From Roseateles depolymerans (GTDB taxonomy: Bacteria > Pseudomonadota > Gammaproteobacteria > Burkholderiales > Burkholderiaceae_C): a DNA stretch of 64,000 nucleotides. The stretch is taken from positions 434,001 through 498,000 of the forward strand of contig NZ_QUMT01000001.1 in NCBI RefSeq assembly GCF_003387155.1. Reading direction: 5' to 3'. This document shows positions 7,730-16,977 of the stretch, piece after piece. The notes beneath the pieces are model-generated. The model had not been told where the DNA came from and ran no database searches. It saw nothing but the letters and a program-made list of their open reading frames with translations. The position numbers were made by a program, and so were the translations under genes. Positions within the stretch are counted from its first letter, which is position 1, and every line of letters begins with the position of its first letter.

Positions 7730-8785
7730 ATGCCTCAGTTCCCCATCCTGGACCGCAAGATCCGTGTCGCCCTGGTCGGCTGTGGCCGCATCTCCAAGAA
7801 TCACCTGGAAGCGCTGGGCCGCCATCAGGACCGGGCCGAACTGGTCGCCGTCTGCGACAACCGCCCCGAAGCGCTGACCGAGGCCATGGCCCAGACCGGC
7901 GTGCCGGGCTTCGACTCGCTCGACGCCTTGCTGGCCGGCAGCAACGCCGATCTGGTGGTGCTCTCCACCCCCAGCGGGCTGCATGCCCAGCAGGCCATCA
8001 CCGCCGCCCGGGCCGGCCGTCATGTGCTGAGCGAAAAGCCCATGGCCACCAAGTTCGACGAAGGCCAGGCCATGGTGCGCGCCTGCCGGGATGCGGGCGT
8101 GAAGCTGTTCGTGGTCAAGCAGAACCGCCTCAATGCCACGGTGCAACTGGTGAAAAAGGCGCTGGACCAGGGCCGCTTCGGCCGCATCTTCATGAGCACC
8201 GTCAATGTGTTCTGGACCCGCCCGCAGAGCTATTACGACGCTGCCCGCTGGCGCGGCCGCTGGGACATGGACGGCGGCGCCTTCATGAACCAGGCCAGCC
8301 ACTATGTGGACCTGCTGGACTGGCTGGTCGGCCCGGTGGACAACGTGCATGCCTACACCGGCACGCTCGCCCGCGACATCGAGGCCGAGGACACCGGCGT
8401 GATGAGCCTGCGCCTGCGCCACGGGGGCCTGGCCAGCATCAACGTCACCATGCTGACCTATCCGCAGAATCTCGAGGGCTCGATCACCATCCTGGGGGAG
8501 AAGGGCACCGTCAAGATCGGCGGCACGGCGGTCAACAAGATCGAGCACTGGGCCTTCGACACGCCCCATCCCGACGACGAGCTGGTGAAAAACGCCAGCT
8601 ACGAGACCACCAGCGTCTACGGCTTCGGCCATGCCGCCTACTACGACAACGTCCTGCAGACCCTGCGCGGTGAAGCCCACGCCCAGGTGGACGGCTACGA
8701 AGGCCTGCGCTCGCTGGAGCTGCTGATCGCCTGCTACCGCAGCGCCCGCGACGGCCAGCGGGTCGGCCTGCCGCTGGTGTTCTGA
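7730..8785 (+). CDS. wbpB: Gfo/Idh/MocA oxidoreductase, WbpB-like UDP-sugar 3-dehydrogenase
   Basis: A 351-residue protein with an N-terminal Rossmann fold (VALVGCGRISKNH, residues 13-25) and the family motif SEKPMATK near residue 100, then the alpha/beta substrate domain. In the WbpB/E/D route, WbpB oxidises C3 of UDP-GlcNAc uronic acid, and WbpE then transaminates the 3-keto product. Being directly followed by wbpD- and wbpE-like genes strongly supports this role rather than another sugar dehydrogenase. The ATG at 7730 begins MPQFPILD; an upstream TTG is less likely. It is the first gene of glycan cluster 1. No WbpA-type UDP-GlcNAc 6-dehydrogenase is in the window. Confidence 0.85.
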   Translation: MPQFPILDRKIRVALVGCGRISKNHLEALGRHQDRAELVAVCDNRPEALTEAMAQTGVPGFDSLDALLAGSNADLVVLSTPSGLHAQQAITAARAGRHVLSEKPMATKFDEGQAMVRACRDAGVKLFVVKQNRLNATVQLVKKALDQGRFGRIFMSTVNVFWTRPQSYYDAARWRGRWDMDGGAFMNQASHYVDLLDWLVGPVDNVHAYTGTLARDIEAEDTGVMSLRLRHGGLASINVTMLTYPQNLEGSITILGEKGTVKIGGTAVNKIEHWAFDTPHPDDELVKNASYETTSVYGFGHAAYYDNVLQTLRGEAHAQVDGYEGLRSLELLIACYRSARDGQRVGLPLVF

Positions 8786-8788
8786 GTC

Positions 8789-9385
8789 ATGAGCTTCTGG
8801 AAGCATGAATCGGCCGTGGTGGATGACGGCGCGCAGATCGGCGAGAACACCAAGGTCTGGCATTTCAGCCACGTCTGCGCGGGAGCGCGCATCGGCGCGG
8901 ACTGCTCGCTGGGGCAGGGCGTGTTCGTCGGCAATGACGTGAGCATCGGCCGCAATGTGAAGATCCAGAACAACGTGTCGGTCTACGACGCGGTCACGCT
9001 GGAGGACGATGTCTTCTGCGGCCCGTCCATGGTCTTCACCAATGTCTACAACCCCCGCTCGGCCGTCCCGCGCAAGAACGAATACCGCCGCACGCTGGTG
9101 CGCCGCGGCGCGACGCTGGGGGCCAACTGCACCATCGTCTGCGGCACCACGCTGGGTGAATATTCGTTTGTCGGCGCCGGCGCGGTGGTCAAGGGCGATG
9201 TGCCGCCCCATGCGCTGATGGTGGGCGTGCCCGCCCGCCAGATCGGGTGGATGAGCCGCCACGGCGAAAAACTCGACCTCCCGGTGTCCGGCGAGGGCCG
9301 CGCCACCTGCCCCGGCAGCGGCGAGGTGTACGAACTCAACAAGGACGGCCTGCACCGGGTGCAGCCGCTGGAGCCCCAGGCATGA
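8789..9385 (+). CDS. wbpD: WbpD-like UDP-2-acetamido-3-amino-glucuronate N-acetyltransferase
   Basis: A 198-residue left-handed beta-helix acyltransferase. Hexapeptide repeats run from about residue 10 ([20 protein letters not shown]) to 145, including the conserved [14 protein letters not shown] loop of WbpD/WlbB enzymes. It would N-acetylate the 3-amino group made by WbpE. The gene starts 3 bp after wbpB and its stop overlaps the next start as ATGA, so translation is coupled. A short C-terminal extension ([18 protein letters not shown]) looks like the usual metal-binding-like tail of this family. Confidence 0.88.
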   Translation: MSFWKHESAVVDDGAQIGENTKVWHFSHVCAGARIGADCSLGQGVFVGNDVSIGRNVKIQNNVSVYDAVTLEDDVFCGPSMVFTNVYNPRSAVPRKNEYRRTLVRRGATLGANCTIVCGTTLGEYSFVGAGAVVKGDVPPHALMVGVPARQIGWMSRHGEKLDLPVSGEGRATCPGSGEVYELNKDGLHRVQPLEPQA

Positions 9386-10725
9386 GCCTTCCTTTCATCG
9401 ATCTCAAGTCGCAGTACGCCGCGCTCAAGACCTCCATCGACGCCCGCATCCAGGCGGTGCTGGACCATGGCCAGTACATCATGGGGCCGGAGGTGCAGGA
9501 GCTGGAGCACAAGCTGGCGGCTTTTGTCGGCGTGAAGCACTGCATCACCGTGGCCAGCGGCACCGAGGCGCTGCTGATCGCGCTGATGGCGCTGGACCTG
9601 CAGCCCGGCGACGAGGTCATCACCTCCCCGTTCACTTTCGCCGCCACGGCGGAGGTGATCGTGCTGCTGGGCGGCGTGCCGGTGTTTGTCGACATCGAGC
9701 CCGACACCTGCAACATCGACGCCCGCCTGATTGAAGCGGCCATCACGCCGCGGACGCGGGCCATCATGCCGGTCAGCCTGTATGGGCAGGTGCCGGACAT
9801 GGACGCCATCAATGCCATCGCGGCGCGGCATGGCCACATCCCCGTCATCGAGGACGCGGCGCAGAGCTTTGGGGCCAGCTATCGCGGTGGTGCATCGGCT
9901 GGTCCGACGGCTGGTGCGACGACTGGTGCATCGGCAGGCGCAGGCGCCCAAGCCTCCGCCCCGTCCTCCGCCGTGTCAGCTGCTCAGTCACCTGCACAGT
10001 CACCCACTTCCGCGCGCCGCTCCTGCGGCCTCTCCACCTGGGGCGCCACCAGCTTCTTCCCCAGCAAGCCGCTGGGCTGCTATGGGGACGGCGGCGCGCT
10101 CTTCACCAACGATGACGCCCTGGCCCAGGCCGCCCGCGAGATCCGCGTGCACGGACAAAGCCAGCGCTACACCCACACCCGCGTCGGCGTGGGAGGCCGC
10201 ATGGACACGCTGCAGTGCGCGGTCGTGCTGGGCAAGCTGGAGCGCTTCGACTGGGAAATCCAGCAGCGCCTGACGCTGGGCGACCGCTACCAGCAGTTGC
10301 TGGCCGACCTGCCGCTGCAGCGCCTGGCGGTGCGACCGGACCGGGACTGCGTCTGGGCCCAGTTCACCGTGCAGGTCGATCATCGCGAAGCGGTGATCCA
10401 GCACCTGAAGGCGGCCGGCATTCCGACGGCCATCCACTATCCCCGCCCGCTGCATCGCCAGGCGGCCTATGCGGACCGCTGCCGGGTGCCGGCACCACTG
10501 CCGCATGCCGAGTCGGCGGCCACGCGGGTGATGAGCCTGCCGATGAGCCCGGACCTGACCGAGGCCCAGCAGGACGAGGTGGTCGCGGCCCTGCGCCTGG
10601 CACTGGCCGACACGCAGGGCGCGCCCGCATCCGGGACCCTGACCGCGTCCGCGTCCGTTTCTGCTTCCGCGTCCGCGTCCGGCACGGCAACGCCCCCCAC
10701 CGCCGCGCCCGTGCGCACCGCCTGA
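9382..10725 (+). CDS. wbpE: DegT/DnrJ/EryC1/StrS aminotransferase, WbpE-like, with low-complexity insertion
   Basis: A 447-residue PLP enzyme predicted to transaminate UDP-3-keto-GlcNAc uronate. The core is typical: [12 protein letters not shown] start, [12 protein letters not shown] near residue 160, PLP lysine K229 in [15 protein letters not shown], and a small C-terminal domain. It is odd in two ways. Residues 170-211 are an Ala/Ser/Gly/Thr-rich insert, placed between GASYRGG and RRSCGLST where WbpE-type enzymes have no gap. The last 36 residues are an Ala/Ser/Thr tail, partly encoded by GCGTCC hexamer repeats at 10645-10680. The frame stays open throughout. The start overlaps wbpD by ATGA. 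Confidence 0.85.
   Translation: MSLPFIDLKSQYAALKTSIDARIQAVLDHGQYIMGPEVQELEHKLAAFVGVKHCITVASGTEALLIALMALDLQPGDEVITSPFTFAATAEVIVLLGGVPVFVDIEPDTCNIDARLIEAAITPRTRAIMPVSLYGQVPDMDAINAIAARHGHIPVIEDAAQSFGASYRGGASAGPTAGATTGASAGAGAQASAPSSAVSAAQSPAQSPTSARRSCGLSTWGATSFFPSKPLGCYGDGGALFTNDDALAQAAREIRVHGQSQRYTHTRVGVGGRMDTLQCAVVLGKLERFDWEIQQRLTLGDRYQQLLADLPLQRLAVRPDRDCVWAQFTVQVDHREAVIQHLKAAGIPTAIHYPRPLHRQAAYADRCRVPAPLPHAESAATRVMSLPMSPDLTEAQQDEVVAALRLALADTQGAPASGTLTASASVSASASASGTATPPTAAPVRTA
10645..10680. repeat. GCGTCC-type hexanucleotide repeats in the 3' end of wbpE
   Basis: Six consecutive hexamers: four exact GCGTCC copies and two variants (GTTTCT, GCTTCC) in the middle. They encode alternating Ala-Ser in the C-terminal tail. 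Such a run could change length by slippage in steps of two codons without breaking the frame. Confidence 0.75.
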
Positions 10726-10729
10726 TCCC

Positions 10730-11953
10730 ATGCTGCGTGCCACGCTGACCCTGCTGGCCGGCGGCGCCCTGGCGCAGCTGTTGCCGCTGCTGCTGGGGCC
10801 GTGGATCACGCGGTTGTATTCGCCGATCGAGTTCGGTCACTTCAGCCTGGTGTGGACGGTGGCGACCAATGTGGCCGTGGTGGGCTGCGCCCGCTATGAA
10901 TTCGCCCTGCCGCTGGAGAAGGACGTCACCCACGCGGCCCGCCTGATGGCGCTGTGCCTGCGCGTGCTGCTGGCCGTCACCCTGGCCAGTGCGCTGATCG
11001 GCTGGGCCTGGGCCACCTGGCAGGACCTGGACCTGGCGCTGTGGCTGGGCCTGGCGGTACTGTCCGGCGCGCTGGCGCAGGCGATGACGATGTGGGCCAC
11101 CCGCGCCAGCGCCTTCGGTGCGCTGGCCGCGGCACGGCTGGTCCAGTATGGCGGCGCCGCGCTGCTGCAAGTGGCCCTCGGACTGGCGGCCTTCGGCGCC
11201 GTCGGGCTGCTGCTGGGCCCGATCCTTGCGGGCCTGGCCGCCGCCGTGTGGCTGGCCACGGTCGCTCGGCCGGTGAACGGCTGGCGGTCGCTCGGTGCGA
11301 TGAACCTGGCCGATCTTCGCGACATGGCCCGTCGCCACAGGGACTTTCCGCTGCTCAATACCCCGCATGCCTTTGCCGGCGCGCTGCAGGACAGTGTGGC
11401 CCTGCTGCTGCTGGCCCGTCTGGCCGGCGACGCCTCTGCTGGCTACTGGGCCCTGGCCCTGCGCTACCTGAAGGCGCCGGCGGGCCTGGTGGGCGGGGCG
11501 CTGTCGCAGACCTTGTATCCGCGTCTGGTGGCGGCCCGGTCTCCGGAAGAAGCACTGCGGCTGGTGCGACAGGCCATGGCGGCGCTGGCGGCCTTCGCCG
11601 TGCCGCTGGCGGCGGTGCTGACCGTCTGGGGCCCGTCGCTGTTCTCCTGGGCTTTTGGCGAACGCTGGCAGGATGCCGGCGCACTGGCGCGGGCGCTGGC
11701 CCCGTATGTCGCGGTGCATTTCATTGCCTCGCCGCTGTCGGTCACCACCATGGCCTGGCAGGCCCAGCGCTGGGCGCTGCGCCTGGCGCTGGTGGGCCAG
11801 GTGGCCTTTGTGGCCGGCCTGTACCTGGGCCTGGTGCAGGGCGGCCTGATCGGCGCGGCCTGGGGCGTCTCGGCCACGATGGCGCTGTACTTCGGTTATT
11901 ACTTCTGGTCGCTGGCGCACTGGAAACACAAGGACGGACTCTTCGCCACATGA
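10730..11953 (+). CDS. Oligosaccharide flippase, Wzx/PST family
   Basis: A 407-residue polytopic membrane protein with about 12 hydrophobic helices from residue 3 onward (TLLAGGALAQLLPLLLGPWITRLY is the typical first Wzx helix). It would flip the undecaprenyl-linked oligosaccharide of cluster 1 across the inner membrane. It starts 4 bp after wbpE and its stop overlaps the next start (ATGA). Wzx proteins are too divergent for substrate prediction. No separate Wzy-like polymerase is recognisable in this plus-strand cluster. Confidence 0.85.
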   Translation: MLRATLTLLAGGALAQLLPLLLGPWITRLYSPIEFGHFSLVWTVATNVAVVGCARYEFALPLEKDVTHAARLMALCLRVLLAVTLASALIGWAWATWQDLDLALWLGLAVLSGALAQAMTMWATRASAFGALAAARLVQYGGAALLQVALGLAAFGAVGLLLGPILAGLAAAVWLATVARPVNGWRSLGAMNLADLRDMARRHRDFPLLNTPHAFAGALQDSVALLLLARLAGDASAGYWALALRYLKAPAGLVGGALSQTLYPRLVAARSPEEALRLVRQAMAALAAFAVPLAAVLTVWGPSLFSWAFGERWQDAGALARALAPYVAVHFIASPLSVTTMAWQAQRWALRLALVGQVAFVAGLYLGLVQGGLIGAAWGVSATMALYFGYYFWSLAHWKHKDGLFAT

Positions 11954-12672
11954 AAGCAAGCCTGCGACGAAGGCTCTGGCAGCCGGTCAAGATGCTGGTT
12001 TCGCGCCTGTGGGGCACCCGCATGGTGGGCGGCTTCGTGCGCGGTGACGGCACCTGGCTGCCCCACACGCGCCTGAGCAACACCACCGTCGTCTTTGCCC
12101 GCGAGCGCCTGGACGTGGGCGACCATGTGTTCATCGGCCACTTCAGCGTGCTGGATGCGACCTACGGCCTGCGCATCGGCGAGGGCTGCCAGATCGGCTT
12201 CTTCACCGGCATCTTCACCCATTCCAGCCATGCGGCCATCCGGCTGTACGGGCGCGAGTACGTGCGTGTGCCGGAGAAAAAGGCCTACTTCACCGCCCCG
12301 GTGGACATTGGCGACTACTGCTTCGTCGGCGCCCATGCGACGCTGCTGCCTGGCACACGGCTGGGTCGCGGCTCCATCGTGTCGGCCTACAGCCTGGTGA
12401 GCGGGGAACATCCGGACTTCGCCATCCTGGCCGGGCAGCCGGCCAAGGTCGTGGGCGACACCCGCCGCATGGACGAGCGTCTGCTGCGCGAGCATCCGGA
12501 GCTGATGCCCTTTTACGAAGCCTGGGCCGGGGGCCTGCCTGGCGCGCTCATGGCGGCGGACGCAGCGGCTGAAACGGTTGCACCGCCGATGCCATCTCCG
12601 ACCGCGCCCACCTCCACTGCGCGTTCCGGCCCGTCTTCCGCTTCGCCCACCACGCCTTCCTCATCCCCATGA
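11950..12672 (+). CDS. Left-handed beta-helix acyltransferase (WcaF/NodL-like)
   Basis: A 240-residue protein. Hexapeptide repeats span about residues 45-165 (LDVGDHVFIGHFSVLDATYG; VDIGDYCFVGAHATLLPG), typical of O- or N-acetyltransferases that modify sugars. A His in FTHSSHAAIRLYG may be catalytic. The last 35 or so residues are a Pro/Ser/Thr/Ala low-complexity tail not expected in this family. It lacks the N-terminal nucleotide-sugar-binding subdomain of PglD-type enzymes, so it more likely decorates the finished repeat unit. Both ends overlap neighbours by 4 bp. Confidence 0.75.
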   Translation: MKASLRRRLWQPVKMLVSRLWGTRMVGGFVRGDGTWLPHTRLSNTTVVFARERLDVGDHVFIGHFSVLDATYGLRIGEGCQIGFFTGIFTHSSHAAIRLYGREYVRVPEKKAYFTAPVDIGDYCFVGAHATLLPGTRLGRGSIVSAYSLVSGEHPDFAILAGQPAKVVGDTRRMDERLLREHPELMPFYEAWAGGLPGALMAADAAAETVAPPMPSPTAPTSTARSGPSSASPTTPSSSP

Positions 12673-13739
12673 GACTTGTCCTGATCGGTGACGGAGAAAG
12701 TCCGCATCTCCTGAAGTGGGCCCGTGCCCTGGTGGACCAGGTCGAGCTCTGGGCCGCCTCCACCCGCGGCTTTGCGCCCGAGTTCAGCTTCCTGATTCCG
12801 GAAGACCGCCGCCTGGCCCTGGACACCCGTCCCGACCACGGCGGTGGCAACCTGGCCGTCATCAAGCAGTTGCCCCGCCTGGGCCAGTGGCTGGCCAAGG
12901 TCGATGCCGATTGGCTGCATCCCCACTACCTCACCTCCCACGGCACGCTGGCCTGGGCGGCGCGCAAGGGCTGGCGGCTGCGGGCCCGCATCGTGGGCTC
13001 CGCCTGGGGCAGCGACATCCTGGTCACGCCCAACCAGGGCTGGGGCTACCGCTGGCTGACGCGCCAGGTGCTGCAGGCCTGCACGCTGACCACCTCCGAC
13101 TCCGAGCACATGGCGCAGCGCATGCGCGAGCTGGGCGCGGGCGAAGTCATGACCTTCCCGTTCGGACTCGAGGCCCTGCCCAAGCAGAACGTGCGCAAGC
13201 AGCCCTGGCTGTTCTACGCCAACCGCGGCCTGGAGCCGATCTACCGCCCGCACCGCGTCATCGAGGCCTTTGCCGTGGTGGCCGCGCAGCAGCCGGCGGC
13301 CCGCCTGCTGGTGGCCAACGATGGCTCGCTCCGCGCCGCGCTTGAAGATCAGGTGCGCAGCCTGGGCCTTGCCGATCGTGTTGAATTCCTGGGCCGGCTC
13401 GATGCCGTCGCGCAAGGTCGCCACTACGCCCACGCCCGCTGGTTTTTGAGCCTGCCGGAGAGTGATTCGGTCTCCGTCTCGGTGATCGAGGCCATGGCCC
13501 ATGAATGTCTGCCGGTGCTGTCCGACCTGCCCGCCAACCACGAGTTGCTGGGCGAGGGGCGCCACGGCTTGATCCTGTCCGACCAGGACGCGCTGACGGG
13601 CCTGCCGGCGCGTCTGGACGCCCTGGTGAACGATGCCCACATCGATGCGATGGGCGCGGCCAACCGGGCCTGGGTGGCGCACAACGCCCTCTTCGGCCCG
13701 GCGGTGAAGCGCTTCGTGGCTCGACTCAACGCCCTATGA
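12669..13739 (+). CDS. Glycosyltransferase, family 4-like (GT-B fold)
   Basis: A 356-residue GT-B transferase. The N-terminal half starts RLVLIGDGESPHLLKWARAL. The C-terminal nucleotide-sugar domain (about 170-350) has FYANRGLEPIYRPHRVIEAF and the donor-binding region SLPESDSVSVSVIEAMAHE, the EX7E-like element of family 4. It adds one sugar to the cluster 1 repeat unit at the cytoplasmic face of the inner membrane. Start and stop overlap the flanking genes by 4 bp each. Linkage and sugar cannot be read from sequence. Confidence 0.85.
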   Translation: MRLVLIGDGESPHLLKWARALVDQVELWAASTRGFAPEFSFLIPEDRRLALDTRPDHGGGNLAVIKQLPRLGQWLAKVDADWLHPHYLTSHGTLAWAARKGWRLRARIVGSAWGSDILVTPNQGWGYRWLTRQVLQACTLTTSDSEHMAQRMRELGAGEVMTFPFGLEALPKQNVRKQPWLFYANRGLEPIYRPHRVIEAFAVVAAQQPAARLLVANDGSLRAALEDQVRSLGLADRVEFLGRLDAVAQGRHYAHARWFLSLPESDSVSVSVIEAMAHECLPVLSDLPANHELLGEGRHGLILSDQDALTGLPARLDALVNDAHIDAMGAANRAWVAHNALFGPAVKRFVARLNAL

Positions 13740-14953
13740 AGCTGCTTCTCATCAATCATTACGCCGGCTCGCCCAAGCACGGCATGGAATTCCGCCCCTT
13801 CTACCTGGCCCGCGAGTGGGTGAGGGCGGGGCATCAGGTGCTGATCCTGGGGGCGTCCTACTCCCACGTGCGCACGCTGCAGCCGGACCCGGGCAGCGCA
13901 CAGCTCAGTGGCGTCTCCTACCACTTCTACGACACGCCCGAGTACGAGGGCAACGGCTTCGGCAGGGTCAAGAACATCTGGTCCTTCTGCCGGCAGGTCT
14001 GGAAGGACGCGGACATTCTGGCGCGGGAATTCGAGCCGGATGTGGTGATCGCCTCCAGCACCTATCCGATGGATGTGTGGGTGGCGCGACGCGTGGCGCG
14101 GCTGGCAAAGGCCAAGCTGGTCTACGAGGTGCACGACCTGTGGCCGCTCTCTCCGATCGAGCTGTCGGGCATGTCGCCCCGGCATCCGTTCGCGATGCTG
14201 TGCCAGAAGGCGGAGAACGACGCCTACCGGGATGCGGACGTGGTCGTGTCCATGCTGCCCAAGGTGCATCAGCACATGGCCGCGCACGGCCTGGACCTGA
14301 AGAAGCTGCACATCGTCCCCAACGGCATCACGCTGGATGAATGGCAGGGGCGCGGCGAGCCGCTGGATGCGGCCATCCAGGCGCACCTGGCCACGCAGCG
14401 GGCCGCGGGCCGCACGGTGGTGGGATATGCCGGCTCCATGGGACAGCCCAATGCGCTGGATGTGCTGCTGGATGCGGCCAAGCGGCTCAAGGACAGCCCG
14501 ATGGCCTTTGTGCTGGTGGGCGGCGGCCATGAGCGGGCGCGGCTGGAGGCCCGCGTGCGGGACGAGGGCCTGACCCATGTGAGCCTGTTCCCGCCGGTGC
14601 CCAAGGCCCAGATCCCGACGCTGCTGCAGGGCTTCGACATCGCCTACATCGGCTGGCAGCGCACGCCCATCTATCGTTTCGGCATCGCGCCCAACAAGCT
14701 GATGGACTACATGATGGCGCAGCGCCCGGTGCTGCATTCGGTCGACGCCGGCAACGATCCGGTGGCTGAAGCCGGTGCCGGCCTGACTGTTCCGCCGCAG
14801 GATCCTCAGGCCGTGGCCGACGGCCTGCGCCAGTTGGCCAGCCTGCCGGCCGCGCAGCGTGAGATCATGGGCCGCAACGGGCGGGACTTCGTAATGAAGC
14901 ATCACACCTATCCGGTGCTGGCGCAGCGCTTCATCGAGGCGGTGTCGGGGTGA
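13736..14953 (+). CDS. Glycosyltransferase, family 4 (WbuB-like)
   Basis: A 405-residue GT-B enzyme of the WbuB/WcaI type. It starts KLLLINHYAGSPKHGMEFRPFYLAREW, contains YEVHDLWPLSPIEL near residue 140 and IVPNGI near residue 195, and ends with the donor site APNKLMDYMMAQRPVLHS. WbuB relatives transfer an amino-dideoxy sugar such as FucNAc to a lipid-linked acceptor, which fits the amino-sugar genes around it, but that is inference. The start overlaps the previous gene by 4 bp. A gap of about 100 bp follows. Confidence 0.87.
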   Translation: MKLLLINHYAGSPKHGMEFRPFYLAREWVRAGHQVLILGASYSHVRTLQPDPGSAQLSGVSYHFYDTPEYEGNGFGRVKNIWSFCRQVWKDADILAREFEPDVVIASSTYPMDVWVARRVARLAKAKLVYEVHDLWPLSPIELSGMSPRHPFAMLCQKAENDAYRDADVVVSMLPKVHQHMAAHGLDLKKLHIVPNGITLDEWQGRGEPLDAAIQAHLATQRAAGRTVVGYAGSMGQPNALDVLLDAAKRLKDSPMAFVLVGGGHERARLEARVRDEGLTHVSLFPPVPKAQIPTLLQGFDIAYIGWQRTPIYRFGIAPNKLMDYMMAQRPVLHSVDAGNDPVAEAGAGLTVPPQDPQAVADGLRQLASLPAAQREIMGRNGRDFVMKHHTYPVLAQRFIEAVSG

Positions 14954-15050
14954 GGGCGGCTTGAAGTCCGTCATCACTCCCGCCGATCACGCTCGCATCC
15001 GGCCGCAGTCGTCGCTCGTTTCGCCTTAGCCACCCATCCACCCGCCCCCC

Positions 15051-15776
15051 ATGCCCCAGGATCAGGAACTCCAGGCCATTGCCCAGCGGTATGCCCGGCG
15101 CGAAGAGCGCCTGGGCGGGCTTGAACGCTACAGCCTGCTGCGGCCGGAGGTCTGGCAGATGCTGCATGAGCGGCAGGCCCAGCAGTTGCGGCTGCTGGCA
15201 GCGCGGGCCGGCCGCCTCGGCCCCGTGGCCGACTGGCGCCTGACCGAGGTGGGCTGCGGCGCCGGTGGCAACCTGATGGACATGCTGCGCATCGGCCTGC
15301 GGCCGGAGCACCTGACCGGCATCGAACTGCTGCCGGAGCGCTTTGAAGCCGCCCGGGCCACGCTGCCGGGCGCCGTGCGCCTGCTGGCCGGCGATGCGTC
15401 TCAGGCCGACATCGAGGCGGGCAGCCAGCATCTGGTCATGCAGTCCACCGTGTTCTCGTCCATCCTGGACGACGCCCTGCAGCAGCGGCTGGCGCAAGCC
15501 ATGTGGCGCTGGGTCCGGCCGGGGGGCGCGGTGCTCTGGTATGACTTCATCGTCGACAATCCGCGCAATCCGGATGTGCGGGGCGTTCCGGTGCGGCGGA
15601 TGCGTGCGCTGTTTCCGCAGGGACAGGCCACGATCCGGCGGGTGACGCTGGCGCCGCCGCTGGCGCGCGCGGCCTGCCGGCTGCATCCGGCCACTTACCG
15701 CATGCTCAACCTGGTGCCGCTGCTGCGCACCCATGTCCTGGCCCTTATCGAGAAACCGGCCGATCCCACGGCCTGA
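15051..15776 (+). CDS. SAM-dependent methyltransferase, class I
   Basis: A 241-residue protein with a class I Rossmann methyltransferase core: motif I EVGCGAGGNLMDML (about residues 66-79), the acidic ribose-binding residue in GIELLPERF, and motif II near LAGDASQADIEAG. The C-terminal part (RRMRALFPQGQATIRRVTLAPPLARA) resembles methyltransferases found in O-antigen clusters that modify a sugar or cap a chain end. It lies between the glycosyltransferase and aminotransferase genes with 97 and 24 bp gaps, in the same transcription unit. The target atom is unknown. Confidence 0.8.
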   Translation: MPQDQELQAIAQRYARREERLGGLERYSLLRPEVWQMLHERQAQQLRLLAARAGRLGPVADWRLTEVGCGAGGNLMDMLRIGLRPEHLTGIELLPERFEAARATLPGAVRLLAGDASQADIEAGSQHLVMQSTVFSSILDDALQQRLAQAMWRWVRPGGAVLWYDFIVDNPRNPDVRGVPVRRMRALFPQGQATIRRVTLAPPLARAACRLHPATYRMLNLVPLLRTHVLALIEKPADPTA

Positions 15777-15800
15777 CCGTCTCCAACACCGATTCCAACC

Positions 15801-16970
15801 ATGACTGAGAAACTCCCCTTCCTGCCCTTCGCACTGCCCGAGATCGGCGAGGAAGAGATTGCCGAAGTGGTGGACACCCTGCGCAGCGGCTGGGTGACGA
15901 CCGGCCCCAAGGCCAAGCGCTTCGAGCAGGCCTTTGCCGAATTCCTGGGAGAGCCGCAGATCGAATGCGTGGCGGTGAACTCGGCCACCGCGGGCCTGCA
16001 CCTGGCGCTCGAAGCCCTGGGCATCGGCCCTGGCGACGAGGTGATCACCACCACCCACACCTTCACCGCCACCGCCGAGGTGGTGCGCTACCTGGGCGCG
16101 GACGTGGTGCTGGTGGACATCGACCCCAAGACGCTGAACATCGCCATCGACCAGATCGAGGCGGCCATTACGCCGCGTACCCGGGCCATCATCCCGGTGC
16201 ACTATGCGGGCTTGGCGGTGGACATGCTGTCGCTGCTGGACATTGCCCGCAAGCACGGGCTGAAGGTGGTGGAAGACGCGGCCCATGCGCTGCCCACCAC
16301 GCTGGAGAAGGAGCTGATCGGCACCATGGGCAGCAATGCCACCGTGTTCAGCTTCTATGCCAACAAGACCATGACCACCGGCGAGGGCGGCATGCTGGTG
16401 ACGCGGGATGCGGAACTGGCCAAACGCGCGCGGATCATGCGACTGCACGGCATCAACCGCGACGCCTTCGACCGTTTCACCGCCAAGGTGCCGAGCTGGT
16501 ATTACGAGATCGTCGCGCCCGGCTTCAAGTACAACCTGACCGATATCGCCGCGGCCCTGGGCCTGCATCAGCTCAAGCGGCTGCCGGCCTTCCAGCAGCG
16601 CCGCGAGCAGATCGCGCAGCGCTACTTCGAGGCGCTGGCCGACCTGCCGCTGATCCTGCCGCCGCAGCCGGTGGAAGGGGACACGCACAGCTGGCATCTG
16701 TTCGTGCTGCGCCTGTCGGACGAGGCGGAGGTCAGCCGCGATGAATTCATCGAGCGCATGTTTGCCCAGGGCATTGGCTGCAGCGTGCATTACGTGCCCC
16801 TGCACCAGCATCCCTACTGGCGCGAGCGCTACGGCCTGACGGCCGAGCGATTCCCGCATTCGCAGAAGGCCTACGAGCGGACCGTGACCATCCCTCTCTA
16901 CACCGCCATGACCGATGCGGACGTCGAGCGGGTGATTGCCGCGGTGCGCCAGAGCCTGGGTGCCGCTTGA
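15801..16970 (+). CDS. DegT/DnrJ/EryC1/StrS aminotransferase, PglE/WecE-like
   Basis: A 389-residue PLP-dependent sugar aminotransferase. It opens [31 protein letters not shown], has [12 protein letters not shown] near residue 160 and the PLP lysine in [16 protein letters not shown] near residue 190. Next to a PglF-like 4,6-dehydratase gene, it most likely converts UDP-4-keto-6-deoxy-GlcNAc to the 4-amino sugar. It is separate from and unlike the WbpE-like enzyme of the same cluster. No PglD-type acetyltransferase is linked, so the 4-amino group may stay free, be modified by another enzyme, or be acetylated by a gene elsewhere. Confidence 0.87.
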   Translation: MTEKLPFLPFALPEIGEEEIAEVVDTLRSGWVTTGPKAKRFEQAFAEFLGEPQIECVAVNSATAGLHLALEALGIGPGDEVITTTHTFTATAEVVRYLGADVVLVDIDPKTLNIAIDQIEAAITPRTRAIIPVHYAGLAVDMLSLLDIARKHGLKVVEDAAHALPTTLEKELIGTMGSNATVFSFYANKTMTTGEGGMLVTRDAELAKRARIMRLHGINRDAFDRFTAKVPSWYYEIVAPGFKYNLTDIAAALGLHQLKRLPAFQQRREQIAQRYFEALADLPLILPPQPVEGDTHSWHLFVLRLSDEAEVSRDEFIERMFAQGIGCSVHYVPLHQHPYWRERYGLTAERFPHSQKAYERTVTIPLYTAMTDADVERVIAAVRQSLGAA

Positions 16971-16977
16971 GGCCCGC

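Noticed and set aside
7547-9355. 602-residue open frame on the minus strand opposite wbpB and wbpD
   Set aside because: Shadow of two recognisable genes; composition (His, Gln, Ala, Gly, Val) is typical of antisense frames in GC-rich DNA.
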